Numbered from the stretch's first letter, positions 25,701 to 33,999 are shown. The stretch is 50,180 nucleotides of DNA from Actinotignum sanguinis (GCF_003957255.1 NZ_QDIE01000016.1:1-50180), one strand, 5' to 3'. The notes: generated by a model not told the origin, from the letters alone. Made by a program: numbers and translations.

Positions 25701-26202
25701 GGCCGAGTTCGCGAGCGCGAGTGATGAGATTACGCAGCTCTTGGCGAAGCCCGGGAAGATCACGCACATCTTCTGTAACAAAATCAGGGAAATGAATGCC
25801 GGAGTACCCATCACTGAGAATCTCACGCACGATACGGTCCTCATCAGGCCCGGAGACTAATTCAGGCTTTTCCCGCCCCATTGCTTGAGCGTAGCGCTGC
25901 ACGATGGCGTAGGCGAAAGCTGAAAGCGTGCGCACTTCCAGGTTTTCGGGCCGCACCCCGGCCGCTAGGGTGAGCAGGTGTTGGAGGCGGGCTGCGGCGC
26001 GCCGATCTTGGGTAAGCACCGCAATATTTCCTTCGTGGAGAGCCGCGCGCGCGATATGCGCGAGGACAGTGGTTTTCCCAGTTCCTGGCGCACCAATAAT
26101 GCTTAGCGTGCCCGGGGCGAATCCGCCCGCGGACCGTGCCAGAGCCGCGCTGACTGCTGCCTCCTGAGAGGCATCGAGTTGTTCGACGATCCTGTCCACC
26201 AC
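22741..26202 (-). CDS. adnA: AdnA-like helicase-nuclease subunit
   Basis: This is the first subunit of the AdnAB end-resection complex (1153 aa). It has a UvrD-like motor with Walker A SIIGAPGTGKTTVL (37-45), motif II MVLVDDAHNAPRSML, the IVAGDPDSAVQGFRGG element and LTPAGAQGREWDHIVLMHV. The RecB-type nuclease at the C-terminus has GTLIHRIAEEFA, VIDLKTGKYKPTAAQADDHPQLQVYQWAL. Around residues 365-400 there is a Gly/Thr-only stretch (GGTGGTGGTGGTGGTG) from a 9-bp DNA repeat, probably a flexible loop. The GTG at 26202 has GGAGAAAGGA upstream. It is transcribed divergently from the DUF3107 gene, with a 26-bp palindrome in the shared upstream region. Confidence 0.93.
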   Translation of the reverse strand: MVDRIVEQLDASQEAAVSAALARSAGGFAPGTLSIIGAPGTGKTTVLAHIARAALHEGNIAVLTQDRRAAARLQHLLTLAAGVRPENLEVRTLSAFAYAIVQRYAQAMGREKPELVSGPDEDRIVREILSDGYSGIHFPDFVTEDVRDLPGLRQELRNLITRARELGLEAGQLESWAAHRSVPELQSQMWCLAAALMRRYDEVRTLGDALAGSAASPDRLDHSQLVGAATHMLSDWEEHLAAAGRTVAVPRPHWAMVLVDDAHNAPRSMLPLLRVMREHGTRIIVAGDPDSAVQGFRGGVHSLPGDLAYPAPRGLNADLIYLNIRHRGGPVLIGQAQRIEQALPVGGGVQAHRAAGPAYAEQGKGAGGTGGTGGTGGTGGTGSVGDAGGTSPGAGTESLLPSDQQPDTGTNPWNDALRGASFANMEEEIAYVASYLEEVHLRTGAPYARMAVFTRARSDHEGIRDALVRRGIPVAPLASDEPLHREPAVSALFDLIRAAFTRGPHSFATAEEVDIPALLASPIIGMDPLDIKRVGRWLRAQALLSGEHGTESELLTEAVLGNTGPTATELEALRALLSHIREVGENCAMQAEEVLWAAWEGAGKSEEWQQLALGHGPDADRANRNLDAVISLFRVAQRMADRDPAVPVSMLVEEVSSQELPEDSIARSGVETDSVSLLTPAGAQGREWDHIVLMHVVDGVWPNPRLRDSLTGTGLLSELVTGRLAGGASDASAGGVAGGIAIYHDSAAAVIADELRQLHFAVTRARCSLLVTTTDSMGDNPSRFFPLLGFDISANLIGDGTSAGAGTAGSYLPRTVRSLTDLRWGLTLPLGHRPLVAQPVPPALLSSEETVGVLRRALRAGGESSDFARAQLEDMRRAGFGAADPHSWMDELTTSTEESVPGPVYVSPSAIESLLACPLDGFCSAVGLRSEEGTESASIGTLIHRIAEEFAAEPNQEAMHARLVALWPEKLSENPSHYDKLLFDQASDMVDNLYIYLDAHRDDTLIGVEHRITRDLSGTPPVRVSGSIDRLVNRGSGARVIDLKTGKYKPTAAQADDHPQLQVYQWALSEKHNPAGAELVYVHPHNFLKKQHSPSVLSQDPLDEETAARAEERVRSAAQIAISGFVPVSPSLEEPNDRVQSISPLTQEGRIFS
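25061..25105. repeat. 9-bp tandem repeat inside adnA
   Basis: Five consecutive 9-bp units (GTGCCGCCT and close variants) encode, on the minus strand, alternating Gly-Gly-Thr. The first three copies are identical and the last two have drifted. The repeat is in frame and likely length-variable. Confidence 0.95.
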
Positions 26203-26248
26203 GATCCTTTCTCCGCGGGTGCGTTGTTAGGATTAACCATACGAGAGG

Positions 26249-26274
26249 CTTACGACAAAATTTTTTGTCGTAAG
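26249..26274. promoter_or_regulatory. 26-bp palindrome between adnA and the DUF3107 gene
   Basis: Two 12-bp arms, CTTACGACAAAA and TTTTGTCGTAAG, are separated by TT and match perfectly. The site lies 47 bases from the adnA start and about 97 from the DUF3107 start. It has no downstream gene end to terminate, so an operator for a dimeric regulator of one or both divergent genes is more likely than a terminator. Related half-sites (TACGACA followed by A-rich sequence) occur at 39548 and 42745. Confidence 0.6.
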
Positions 26275-26370
26275 GGGCCGCTACGGTGGAGGCATCGTGA
26301 AGATGAGCTATTTGGCTCGCTCGCGGCGGTGTCTTCCGGCTCCGCAACCCTAGATTTTAAGGAGAAACAT

Positions 26371-26595
26371 ATGGAAATCGTCATTGGTTTTCGCGAAACT
26401 ACCCGTGATCTGATTTTGGAAACGGATGCTTCGGTTGAGGAATTGCGCACGCTTGTCGATGCGAGCCTCGGTGGAGAAGGTAAGCCCTTGCGTATCATCG
26501 CGAAGAAGAACCGCGAGGTAACTATCCCCGCCGATGCTATTGCTTTTGTGGAAATCCGCGAACAAGATACCCGGCGGGTGGGCTTCGGTCTCTAA
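26371..26595 (+). CDS. DUF3107 family protein
   Basis: This 74-aa protein of unknown function (MEIVIGFRETTRDLILETDASVEELRTLV, ending VEIREQDTRRVGFGL) matches the actinobacterial DUF3107 family across its whole length. It is small and acidic, with an alternating strand-helix-strand pattern and no export signal. The start at ATG 26371 has AAGGAGAAACAT directly upstream. In mycobacteria the family member also lies near a DEAD-box helicase gene, as it does here. Confidence 0.88.
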   Translation: MEIVIGFRETTRDLILETDASVEELRTLVDASLGGEGKPLRIIAKKNREVTIPADAIAFVEIREQDTRRVGFGL

Positions 26596-27014
26596 GAGGT
26601 TTGTCGCGGGGGCATCTAGCCGGAAAACTCCGGGAAAGAGCAGCTCGGCACCGGGCGGAGTTGTGATGAGCGGGAGGTCGCAGCGCTCAGGCCGGGTTAG
26701 TGCCGTAGAATAGCCGGGAACCTGTGATCGTCTGCGCCACCTGTTTCTCGCTCCGGCTGGAGTGCGTTTCCAGCTCAAACCGGGTGTTTCCTACATGAGC
26801 TGGAACGTTTCCTGCATGAAGCGGGATATAGGTGCGGCACGGCCAGGCGTGATTGATATGGGTAGCTGCCCGGTCGCTGGGGATTGTCGCGACCGGCTGC
26901 TACATCGGGTGGTGCGCTCGGTCGCCAGTGTGTAATCGGCTGATGTGGCATGTATCGCAATCGCTGCGCCCACCCCTAGCTCGTGCGCGTTCGCGCACGC
27001 AGAAAGGACAGCAT
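26596..27014 (+). other. Gene-free, structured region upstream of the DEAD-box helicase gene
   Basis: No protein gene is supported over these 419 bases. I see three structural elements. An inverted repeat TTCCAGCTCA/TGAGCTGGAA (26768-26777 and 26796-26805) has an 18-base loop. A 13-base direct repeat GTTTCCTRCATGA occurs at 26786-26798 and 26807-26819. A perfect hairpin CGTGCGCG-TT-CGCGCACG (26982-26999) sits 15 bases before the helicase ATG, just ahead of the ribosome site. Together they suggest a long, regulated 5' untranslated region, as often found for cold-inducible RNA helicases, or a small RNA. This is inference. Confidence 0.45.
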
Positions 27015-28691
27015 ATGGCTTCCGGAGTGATTGATTCCTCCCGCGCCCATGAACCAACCGACACCTCCCCCGCTGCCGATATCACCGGCACGGGTGAAGG
27101 CCTTGAAACCAAGTCTTTCGCAGATTTCGGAGTTTCCGAACCCATCGTTCGTGCCCTGGAAGAGCACGGTATTACCCATCCTTTCCCGATTCAGGCACTC
27201 ACGCTCCCCGTTGCCCTGACCGGTCATGACATTATCGGGCAGGCAAAAACCGGCACCGGTAAAACTCTCGGTTTCGGCATCCCGCTCCTCGAGGTATCGG
27301 TGGGGCCGGGGGAAGAAGGCTGGGAAGCTATTCGCCCAGCCGATCAGGGTAAACCCCAGGCACTCGTCGTGCTACCCACCCGTGAACTGGCCAAACAGGT
27401 TGCTTTGGAGCTGCGTAACGCCGCCGCCCACCGCAGCTTGCGTATCGTCGATATTTACGGAGGGCGCGCCTATGAGCCCCAGCAAGAAGCGCTGGCTAAA
27501 GGCGTGGAAATTGTGGTGGGTACCCCTGGTCGTATCATTGACCTCATGAAACACGGCACTCTCGTGCTCAGCCACGTTCGTACCGTGGTTCTTGACGAGG
27601 CCGATGAGATGCTTGACCTCGGTTTTTTGGACGACGTCGAAAAAATCCTCTCCGCCGTTCCACCTACCCGCCACACCATGCTCTTCTCCGCGACCATGCC
27701 CGGTCCCGTCATTACCATGGCACGCCGTTACATGACGAAACCGACGCATATTCGCGCCCATACTCCCGGCGATGATAGCGCCACCGTCAAAAATATTCGC
27801 CAGGTTGCCTACCGCGTCCACGCTCTCAATAAAGACGAGGTGGTTTCGCGTATTCTCCAGGCCCGGGGCCGGGATCGCTCCATTATTTTCTGCCGTACCA
27901 AACGCAATGCGGCCCGCCTTGCCGACACCTTACGCGAGCGTGGATTCGCGGTGGGTTCCCTGCACGGGGATTTGGGCCAGGGGGCCCGGGAACAAACTTT
28001 GCGGGCTTTCCGTAAAGGCAAGATTGACGTATTGGTGGCCACTGATGTGGCCGCCCGCGGTATCGACGTAGACGATGTCACCCATGTCATCAACTACCAG
28101 TGCCCCGAAGATGAAAAGATCTATATTCACCGCATTGGCCGTACTGGTCGGGCCGGAAACAAGGGGACCGCGGTGACTTTCGTGGATTGGGAAGATATGC
28201 CCCGCTGGTCGCTGATCAGCAAACAGCTCAATCTCGGAATGGCAGATCCGGTGGAAACGTATCACACTTCCGATCACCTCTATATCGATCTTGATATTCC
28301 CACCGATGCCGGCCCCACTCTCCCGGAATCGCAGCGTGTTCTAGCTGGTTTGGATGCCGAAGAAATTGAGGATCTGGGTGAAACTGGCCATTCGCGAGGT
28401 GGGCGCGGGAATTCCCGGCGTCACTCGGCGCACCGCGGCCAGCGGGCGCGGGGCGGGACGCAGCGTTCGTCTTCCGCTCGTAAATCGCGCCGTGCCAAGT
28501 CCACCGCCACGAAAACAGAGGAGCGCTCGGGTGCCGGGCGTCGTCGTACCGAAGAAAAAGAGCAGCGCAGCGCTTCGGGACGCACCCGGCGGCGGCTCGG
28601 AACCCCGCGCACGCAGGCCGAAACTCCCGCGGCTAGCGAGCAGGCAGGAACGCAGCGGCGGCGTCGTAAACTCTCCCGCAAACTGGACTAA
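27015..28691 (+). CDS. DEAD-box ATP-dependent RNA helicase
   Basis: This 558-aa RNA helicase probably acts in ribosome assembly and RNA turnover. Motifs occur in order: Q-motif (FADFGVSEPIVRALEEHGITHPFPIQ), motif I AKTGTGKT, PTRELAKQ, TPGRIIDLM, motif II VLDEADEML, SAT, and in the second domain IIFCRTKRNAARLAD, ATDVAARGIDVDDVTHVINY and HRIGRTGRAG. The last 130 residues are a highly basic Arg/Ser/Gly tail, typical of RhlE/DeaD proteins that bind RNA non-specifically. I chose the ATG at 27015 because AAAGGA lies 8 bases upstream; the longer ORF runs back into non-coding sequence. The gene ends at a bidirectional terminator shared with marC. Confidence 0.93.
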   Translation: MASGVIDSSRAHEPTDTSPAADITGTGEGLETKSFADFGVSEPIVRALEEHGITHPFPIQALTLPVALTGHDIIGQAKTGTGKTLGFGIPLLEVSVGPGEEGWEAIRPADQGKPQALVVLPTRELAKQVALELRNAAAHRSLRIVDIYGGRAYEPQQEALAKGVEIVVGTPGRIIDLMKHGTLVLSHVRTVVLDEADEMLDLGFLDDVEKILSAVPPTRHTMLFSATMPGPVITMARRYMTKPTHIRAHTPGDDSATVKNIRQVAYRVHALNKDEVVSRILQARGRDRSIIFCRTKRNAARLADTLRERGFAVGSLHGDLGQGAREQTLRAFRKGKIDVLVATDVAARGIDVDDVTHVINYQCPEDEKIYIHRIGRTGRAGNKGTAVTFVDWEDMPRWSLISKQLNLGMADPVETYHTSDHLYIDLDIPTDAGPTLPESQRVLAGLDAEEIEDLGETGHSRGGRGNSRRHSAHRGQRARGGTQRSSSARKSRRAKSTATKTEERSGAGRRRTEEKEQRSASGRTRRRLGTPRTQAETPAASEQAGTQRRRRKLSRKLD

Positions 28692-28707
28692 AGCGGATTA
28701 ACAAACA

Positions 28708-28746
28708 CGGCGGGCGTCTCCGGAAACATTCGGAAGACGCCCGCCG
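28708..28746. terminator. Bidirectional terminator between the helicase gene and marC
   Basis: Arms CGGCGGGCGTCT and AGACGCCCGCCG pair perfectly, and the loop can pair further (CCG/CGG). It lies between two convergent genes, 17 bases after the helicase stop and 42 before the marC stop. T-rich sequence follows on the right. Confidence 0.85.
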
Positions 28747-28787
28747 AGTTTTAAGACGAGCTTTAAGACCTGTGCGGAAAAGAAAAC

Positions 28788-29414
28788 CTAGGCGGCGCCC
28801 GGCCACACAGATACCGCTCCGGCAATAATGAGCTGCACCGAGATCGCGGCTAGCAGCATACCGGCAATACGGGTGAGAAATACCGTGCCGCCTTCGCCCA
28901 GGAGGCGGTGCATGGGCGAAGCGAAACGCAAAACCACCCATTCAATAATGTGCAGCAAAATAAAGGCGGCGATAATCGCGAGGATCCCGCCCAGAGAATC
29001 GCCGGATTCCTCCACTTTAATCATGATGGCGACGATCGCTCCGGGACCGGCCAGTAGCGGAATCCCCATGGGAACCAGGGCGATATTCACCGAGGAAGCC
29101 TTCGCCTCTTCTTCTTGCGGATTGGATTCGTCCTGCATGAGCTGGAGCGCGACGAGTAACAGCAAGATACCGCCCGAAATCTGCATGGCGGCGGTGGTAA
29201 TACCCAGCAAATCCAGAATGTATTTACCGAAAATCGCGAAAATCGCCAGCACAATCGCGGAGGTGAGAACAGACTGCCAGGCCGCGCGATTGCGTTCCTT
29301 ATTGGTATTCCGCGCGGTGAGCGCGATGAAAACCGGGAGGTTGCCCAGCGGGTCAGCGATGACGAACAGGGTCATGAAGGTGGACAAGAAGATCGTGACA
29401 TCAAAGACGGCCAC
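28788..29414 (-). CDS. MarC family integral membrane protein
   Basis: This 208-aa inner-membrane protein has six hydrophobic helices, including FLSTFMTLFVIADPLGNLPVFIAL (the conserved DPLGNLP element), AISGGILLLLVALQLM, and MGIPLLAGPGAIVAIMI (the conserved P-LLAGPGAI element). These two motifs identify the MarC/YhgN family, whose function is not established despite its name. The start at GTG 29414 has AGGAGG 9 bases upstream. It stands alone, convergent with the helicase gene. Confidence 0.88.
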   Translation of the reverse strand: MAVFDVTIFLSTFMTLFVIADPLGNLPVFIALTARNTNKERNRAAWQSVLTSAIVLAIFAIFGKYILDLLGITTAAMQISGGILLLLVALQLMQDESNPQEEEAKASSVNIALVPMGIPLLAGPGAIVAIMIKVEESGDSLGGILAIIAAFILLHIIEWVVLRFASPMHRLLGEGGTVFLTRIAGMLLAAISVQLIIAGAVSVWPGAA

Positions 29415-29630
29415 GGGGCAGTACCTCCTGATTCTCCCCGGCGACCAGGTCCTCCACATCCGCAGGAGCGGTTTTACACCGAGCCGGACTTATAACGACA
29501 CCATCCTAAGACATCCCCGCGATAATCGAAAAGATATCCTGAGAGTTTTCACGGCCGTACCCGCACCAGTTAGGAATGGTGCTCGCGAGTACCCGGCTCC
29601 CGCCGGAACGCTACGGCAGTGAAGCGCGTT

Positions 29631-30470
29631 CTAACCTAGCACAGGCAACGCGGTGCCGTCGACCAGCTCGGCGATAATATCCGCGCTCGTGGTGTACTGC
29701 CCGAGCCGATTCGTTTTCCCGCTCCCGTGATAATCACTCGCCCCGAAACCGCGCAGCTGCAACCGCGCGGCAATCCGTTCCAGGCCCGGCACCAGCTCCG
29801 GATCATTTTCGGGGTGGCGTAGCTCCACCCCGAAAAGCCCGGCCGCGGCCATCTCATCAAAAGCGCGTTCGGGAACCACTTTGTTACGCGCCGGCGCTAC
29901 CGGGTGGGCCAGCACCGCTTTGCCGCCCGCCGCTGTAATCATTCTGATTGCCTCGCATGCCTGCGGCACATAGTGGGACACATAATACGGCCCGCGCACG
30001 GAAAGATAGTAGGTAAAAGCCGCGCTCCGGGTGGGAACGACGCCGGCCGCTACCAGAGCATCGGCAATATGGGGCCGCCCAACGGTAGCCCCCGGAGGTG
30101 TCTGAGCCACCACATCATCCCAGGTGATGGGGACATCCGCGCTGAGTTTGTCCACGATAGCCCGGGTTCGCGTCAGCCGAGATGCCCGCGTGGTCGCGAT
30201 ATGTTCCTGAATAGCACGATCCTCCGGATCGAAAAGATAGCCGAGGATATGGCAGGTGATCCCTTCCCATTTGGTAGATAGCTCCATGCCGCGGATAAGT
30301 ACGACGCCGCAGGAGGCCGCCGCAGCGGCGGCCTCCTCCCATCCGACCACCGTATCGTGGTCGGTGAGCGCAATTCCGGCCAGACCGATACGCCCGGCTT
30401 CCTCCACGAGTTCGCGTGGAGTGACCGTGGAATCGGAGGCGGTGGAATGAGTGTGGGTATCAACAGCCAT
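29631..30470 (-). CDS. PHP domain metal-dependent phosphoesterase
   Basis: This 279-aa PHP-fold hydrolase has the four metal-binding motifs: DTHTHSTASDS (motif I), LTDHDTVVGW (II), GMELSTKWEGITCHILGY (III), and AVLAHPVAP plus FGASDYHGSGKTN (IV). Related enzymes (YciV/RnaE-type) cleave nucleoside 3',5'-bisphosphates or short RNAs, and this family is the best guess. The true start is ATG 30470 with CTGGAGG just upstream; the extra 26 residues of the longer ORF lie in the promoter of the divergent peptidase gene. Confidence 0.87.
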   Translation of the reverse strand: MAVDTHTHSTASDSTVTPRELVEEAGRIGLAGIALTDHDTVVGWEEAAAAAASCGVVLIRGMELSTKWEGITCHILGYLFDPEDRAIQEHIATTRASRLTRTRAIVDKLSADVPITWDDVVAQTPPGATVGRPHIADALVAAGVVPTRSAAFTYYLSVRGPYYVSHYVPQACEAIRMITAAGGKAVLAHPVAPARNKVVPERAFDEMAAAGLFGVELRHPENDPELVPGLERIAARLQLRGFGASDYHGSGKTNRLGQYTTSADIIAELVDGTALPVLG

Positions 30471-30524
30471 GCCCTCCAGCTTAGTCGGGTTTTTACTAGG
30501 GCTTTTTATGTCGGCAAAGGGTGC

Positions 30525-30540
30525 GATAATGGACGGTATG
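30525..30540 (+). promoter_or_regulatory. Extended -10 promoter for a leaderless aminopeptidase transcript
   Basis: TGCGATAAT (30522-30530) fits an extended -10 element. Seven bases on, transcription would begin at or next to the ATG at 30538, and there is no good ribosome site before that ATG. This is the pattern of leaderless mRNAs, which are common in actinobacteria. The promoter lies in the 67-base gap to the divergent PHP gene. Confidence 0.5.
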
Positions 30541-32055
30541 ACTACCAAGGGACAGCACGATCAGGATACTGCGCAGCAAAACTTGCGCGCCCGCGGAAAT
30601 AACCGTTCTCAGCAGCCCAGTAACCTCGAATTTCGGGAGTTCATGGGTTCGGATTGGGGCCCGCGGCCCGAACCGGCACCGCGCACGGAAGTGGCAGATT
30701 ATTTGCCGGCACGCCACGCCGCTCTTTCTGCGCTATTCCCGGGTGAACGGCTAGTTATCCCCGCCGGGGAAACAAAAGTTCGCGCTAATGACACCGATTA
30801 CCGCTTCCGTGCTCACTCAGCTTTCTCGCATATGACGGGTCTGGGCGGGGAACAGGAACCGGGCGCGGTCCTTGTTTTCAACCCGCGGGAAGAAGGCGGA
30901 CACGATGTCACCCTGTACTTCTACCCGCGCGCCTCGCGTTCCTCGGAGGAGTTTTATTCGGATCCGGCCCACGGAGAATTCTGGGTGGGGGCCCGTCCTT
31001 CCCTGGAGGAAGTGAGCCGTGCCACCGGCTTGGCCACTGATTCTCTCGATAACCTACCCGATGCCCTCGCGAAGGATCTCGGGGAAGGCCAGGTGAGTCT
31101 CCGGATTCTCGCGGAAGCTTCGGAGCAGCTCACCGCGCAAGTAAACGATTTGCGTGCCGCGGCCGGGCTCTCCCAAGATGCCGCTCAAGATATGGAGCTG
31201 GCCCAGGCCCTCTCCGAACTTCGCCTCATTAAAGATGATTTCGAGGTCCGGGAAATGCGCAAAGCGGTGGCGGCTACCTATTCCGGTTTCGATGAGATTA
31301 TTCGCAACCTGCCGCGTGCGATTGCCCACCATCGCGGGGAGCGCGTGGTGGAAGGGGCGTTCTTCGCCCGCGCCCGCGAAGAAGGTAACGGCCTGGGGTA
31401 CGACACCATCGCCGCCTCCGGTAACCATGCCAATACCCTTCATTGGATGACGAACGACGGCGAAGTTCGCGATGGCGATCTTATCCTCGTGGATGCCGGG
31501 GTGGAACTCGATTCTCTCTACACCGCGGATATCACCCGCACTCTCCCGGTCAACGGCACTTTCACGGAAAACCAGGCGGAGGTCTATAACGCTGTGCTCG
31601 AGGCCGCTGAGCGAGCCTTGGAAGTGGCCGGTACTCCCGGTGTGAAATTCAAGGATGTGCATGCCGCCGCCATGGAAGTTATTGCCGCTTACCTAGAAAA
31701 GTGGGGCATGCTCCCGGGCACCGCAGCCCAGTCCCTGGCTCCCGAAGGTCAGTATCACCGGCGTTGGATGCCGCACGGCACCTCCCATCACCTCGGCTTG
31801 GATGTGCATGATTGCGCGGCCGCCCGCCGGGATATGTACCTGGATGCGGAGCTGAAACCGGGGATGGTCTTCACAATCGAACCCGGCCTCTACTTCCGCG
31901 AAGATGATCTCAAGGTTCCCGAGCGTTTCCGCGGTATCGGGGTGCGCATCGAAGATGACATTCTCATCACGGAAAACGGCGCCGAGCGCCTCTCGGAAGA
32001 TATACCGCGGACCATTGCCGATATCGAAGAATGGTTCACGCGGGTGCAGCGCTGA
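30538..32055 (+). CDS. pepP: Xaa-Pro aminopeptidase (M24B, aminopeptidase P)
   Basis: This 505-aa cytosolic enzyme removes the first residue from peptides with proline at position 2. It has an N-terminal creatinase-like domain (ADYLPARHAALSALFPGERLVIPAG ... FRAHSAFSHMTGLGGEQEPGAVLVF) and a C-terminal pita-bread catalytic domain. The five metal ligands are visible: the two Asp in LVDAGVELDSLYTADITRTLP, His in PHGTSHHLGLDVHD, Glu in GMVFTIEPGLYF and Glu in GVRIEDDILIT. I place the start at the likely leaderless ATG 30538, though ATG 30529 is possible. The stop overlaps the next gene's start (TGATG), marking an operon with the MgtE-N/CBS, DUF1003 and Mrp genes. Confidence 0.92.
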   Translation: MTTKGQHDQDTAQQNLRARGNNRSQQPSNLEFREFMGSDWGPRPEPAPRTEVADYLPARHAALSALFPGERLVIPAGETKVRANDTDYRFRAHSAFSHMTGLGGEQEPGAVLVFNPREEGGHDVTLYFYPRASRSSEEFYSDPAHGEFWVGARPSLEEVSRATGLATDSLDNLPDALAKDLGEGQVSLRILAEASEQLTAQVNDLRAAAGLSQDAAQDMELAQALSELRLIKDDFEVREMRKAVAATYSGFDEIIRNLPRAIAHHRGERVVEGAFFARAREEGNGLGYDTIAASGNHANTLHWMTNDGEVRDGDLILVDAGVELDSLYTADITRTLPVNGTFTENQAEVYNAVLEAAERALEVAGTPGVKFKDVHAAAMEVIAAYLEKWGMLPGTAAQSLAPEGQYHRRWMPHGTSHHLGLDVHDCAAARRDMYLDAELKPGMVFTIEPGLYFREDDLKVPERFRGIGVRIEDDILITENGAERLSEDIPRTIADIEEWFTRVQR

Positions 32056-33359
32056 TGAAAACCTCGCAAAATTCTCGCGTTTTTATTGGGCGGCTGGCCG
32101 GTACCCCCGTCTACGATCCCATTGGCGACCAGGTGGGTACCGTCCATGATGTCGTCGTGGTGTTCCGCGTCAAAGGGGTACCTTCCGCGGTCGGGCTCAC
32201 CATTGATGTGGTGGGGCGGCGCCGGGTCTTTCTGCCCATTACTCGCGTCACCTCCATCGCCAACGGCCAGGTCATCATTACGGGTGTGCTCAATATGCGG
32301 CGCTTCCAGCAACGCAGTTCGGAAACACTCGTCATGGCTCAGCTCATTGACCGCGAGGTGGTGGTCCGGGAAACCGGCATCCGCATGAGCGTCGTGGATG
32401 CGGCCATTGAGCCGCTGCGCGGGCGCGAATGGGGGCTCACCCAGGTGTATGTGCGTGGAATCGGCACGAATTCCCGCCATTCTGAAATCCTCAAGGTGAG
32501 TGAGGTGGCTGGTCTCTCCACGGCGAGCCACACCCAGGGTGCCGCTTCCATCGTCTCCCAGCTGGTGGATCTCAAGCCCTGGGATATCGCGGAAATTTTG
32601 CGTGATTTACCTGAAGAGCGTATGCAATCGGTCGCCCGCGAGCTCACGGACGAAAAGCTCGCGGACGTCCTGGAAGAACTCGGTGATGAGGACCGCGTGA
32701 CGGTGCTGGCAGGTTTGGATGTGGAACGTGCCGGTGACGTTTTGGACGTGATGCAGCCCGACGACGCGGCCGACCTCATGGCCGATCTGCCCTCGGAAAC
32801 AGCAGCGATCCTCCTCGACTCCATGAGTGAAGGCGAAGCGCAAGATGTGCGCCGCCTCCTCACCTATGATGAGCGCACCGCCGGTGGTCTCATGACCCCC
32901 AACCCGGTGATCCTCGGTCCGGATGACACGGTGGCCCAGGCCCTGGCCGCGGCATCCCGCCCGGATATTCCCCCGGCCCTGGCCGCGGTGGCTTTCGTAT
33001 GCCGCCCGCCTTTGGAAACCCCCACGGGGCGGTATTTAGGTGCGGTACATATCCAGCGGGCGCTGCGCGAACCTCCCACCACGATGCTCGGTTCTATTCT
33101 GGATCGGAATACCGAAGGCGTGGATCCGGAAGCCCCCATCGGTTCGGTCACTCGAGAATTGGCAACCTATAACCTCACCGCAGTCCCGGTGGTGGATCAG
33201 GGACTCCTCCTCGGGGCAGTCTCCGTTGACGACGTGCTCGACCATCTCCTCCCCGAGGATTGGCGTGATATGGATGATTCCTGGGAGGGCGCTGATGCTG
33301 AGGAAAGGCCCGTAGGCTCCCCCGCCGCATCCACGACGAACGAGGTGAACCGTGGCTAA
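32055..33359 (+). CDS. PRC-barrel/MgtE-N/CBS domain protein without a channel domain
   Basis: This 434-aa soluble protein has three parts. Residues 1-130 contain PRC-barrel-like repeats (VFIGRLAGTPVYDPIGDQVGTVHDVVVVF ... VTSIANGQVIITG). Residues about 165-290 form an MgtE N-terminal superhelix (LKPWDIAEILRDLPEERMQSVARELTDEKLADVLEELGDEDRV, MQPDDAADLMADLP). Residues about 290-415 form a CBS pair (RTAGGLMTPNPVILGPDDTVAQAL ... YNLTAVPVVDQGLLLGAVSVDDVLDHLLPEDWRD). The magnesium channel domain of MgtE is absent, so it is more likely a Mg2+ or nucleotide sensor than a transporter. Homologues sit in the same order before DUF1003 and mrp genes in other actinobacteria. Confidence 0.9.
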   Translation: MKTSQNSRVFIGRLAGTPVYDPIGDQVGTVHDVVVVFRVKGVPSAVGLTIDVVGRRRVFLPITRVTSIANGQVIITGVLNMRRFQQRSSETLVMAQLIDREVVVRETGIRMSVVDAAIEPLRGREWGLTQVYVRGIGTNSRHSEILKVSEVAGLSTASHTQGAASIVSQLVDLKPWDIAEILRDLPEERMQSVARELTDEKLADVLEELGDEDRVTVLAGLDVERAGDVLDVMQPDDAADLMADLPSETAAILLDSMSEGEAQDVRRLLTYDERTAGGLMTPNPVILGPDDTVAQALAAASRPDIPPALAAVAFVCRPPLETPTGRYLGAVHIQRALREPPTTMLGSILDRNTEGVDPEAPIGSVTRELATYNLTAVPVVDQGLLLGAVSVDDVLDHLLPEDWRDMDDSWEGADAEERPVGSPAASTTNEVNRG

Positions 33360-33999
33360 TGATTTCAATGAACCGCTCGAACGGCGCAGCCGCTTGTTTC
33401 GGCGCCGCCGGCGCAAAGATCCGGAAGCTGCCGGGCGTGCCGCGGAAAGCATTGCCCGTTTCCAAGGCACCGCAAGTTTCCTGGTTTACTTGACTATTTT
33501 CGTGGTGGCGTGGCTGGCGTGGAACACCATGGCCCCCGAAAAATGGCAATTCGATTCAGCCGAATTCGGTTTCACAGCGCTTACGCTCATGCTCTCCTTA
33601 CAGGCATCTTACGCCTCGCCCCTCATCCTGCTGGCCCAGAACCGCCAGGATGCCCGAGACAAGGTGAGCGCCGAACAGGACCGCCAGCGCGCTGATCGTA
33701 ACCTGGCGGATACCGAATACCTCATGCGTGAAATTGCCGGCTTGCGCGATGCGGTCGGCGATATGGCCACCCGCGACTTTGTGCGTTCAGAATTGCGCGA
33801 TTTACTCCACGAGCTTGATGACCGCAATATCGATCGCGCCGCCGAACGCGAAGAACGCATCCGTGAACTGCAAGAAGAACTCGATGCGGTCAAGGCCCAG
33901 CGCGAAGCACGCGATGTTCCCGTTGATCCGGGAGACGACCACGCCCGCGCCGCACTCGACCTTGACCGCACTAGGGAGGAGCCCGGTGCCCACGAGTGA
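33352..33999 (+). CDS. DUF1003 family membrane protein
   Basis: This 215-aa protein starts with a basic segment (ERRSRLFRRRRRKD), then RAAESIARFQGTASFLVYLTIFVVAWLAWN and FDSAEFGFTALTLMLSLQASYASPLILLAQNRQD. Two transmembrane helices with the conserved Q-N-R-Q-D end identify DUF1003. The rest is a long charged coiled coil (LRDLLHELDDRNIDRAAEREERIRELQEEL). The function is unknown. Its GTG start overlaps the end of the preceding gene by 8 bases and its stop overlaps the mrp start by 14, so expression is coupled. Confidence 0.9.
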   Translation: MANDFNEPLERRSRLFRRRRRKDPEAAGRAAESIARFQGTASFLVYLTIFVVAWLAWNTMAPEKWQFDSAEFGFTALTLMLSLQASYASPLILLAQNRQDARDKVSAEQDRQRADRNLADTEYLMREIAGLRDAVGDMATRDFVRSELRDLLHELDDRNIDRAAEREERIRELQEELDAVKAQREARDVPVDPGDDHARAALDLDRTREEPGAHE

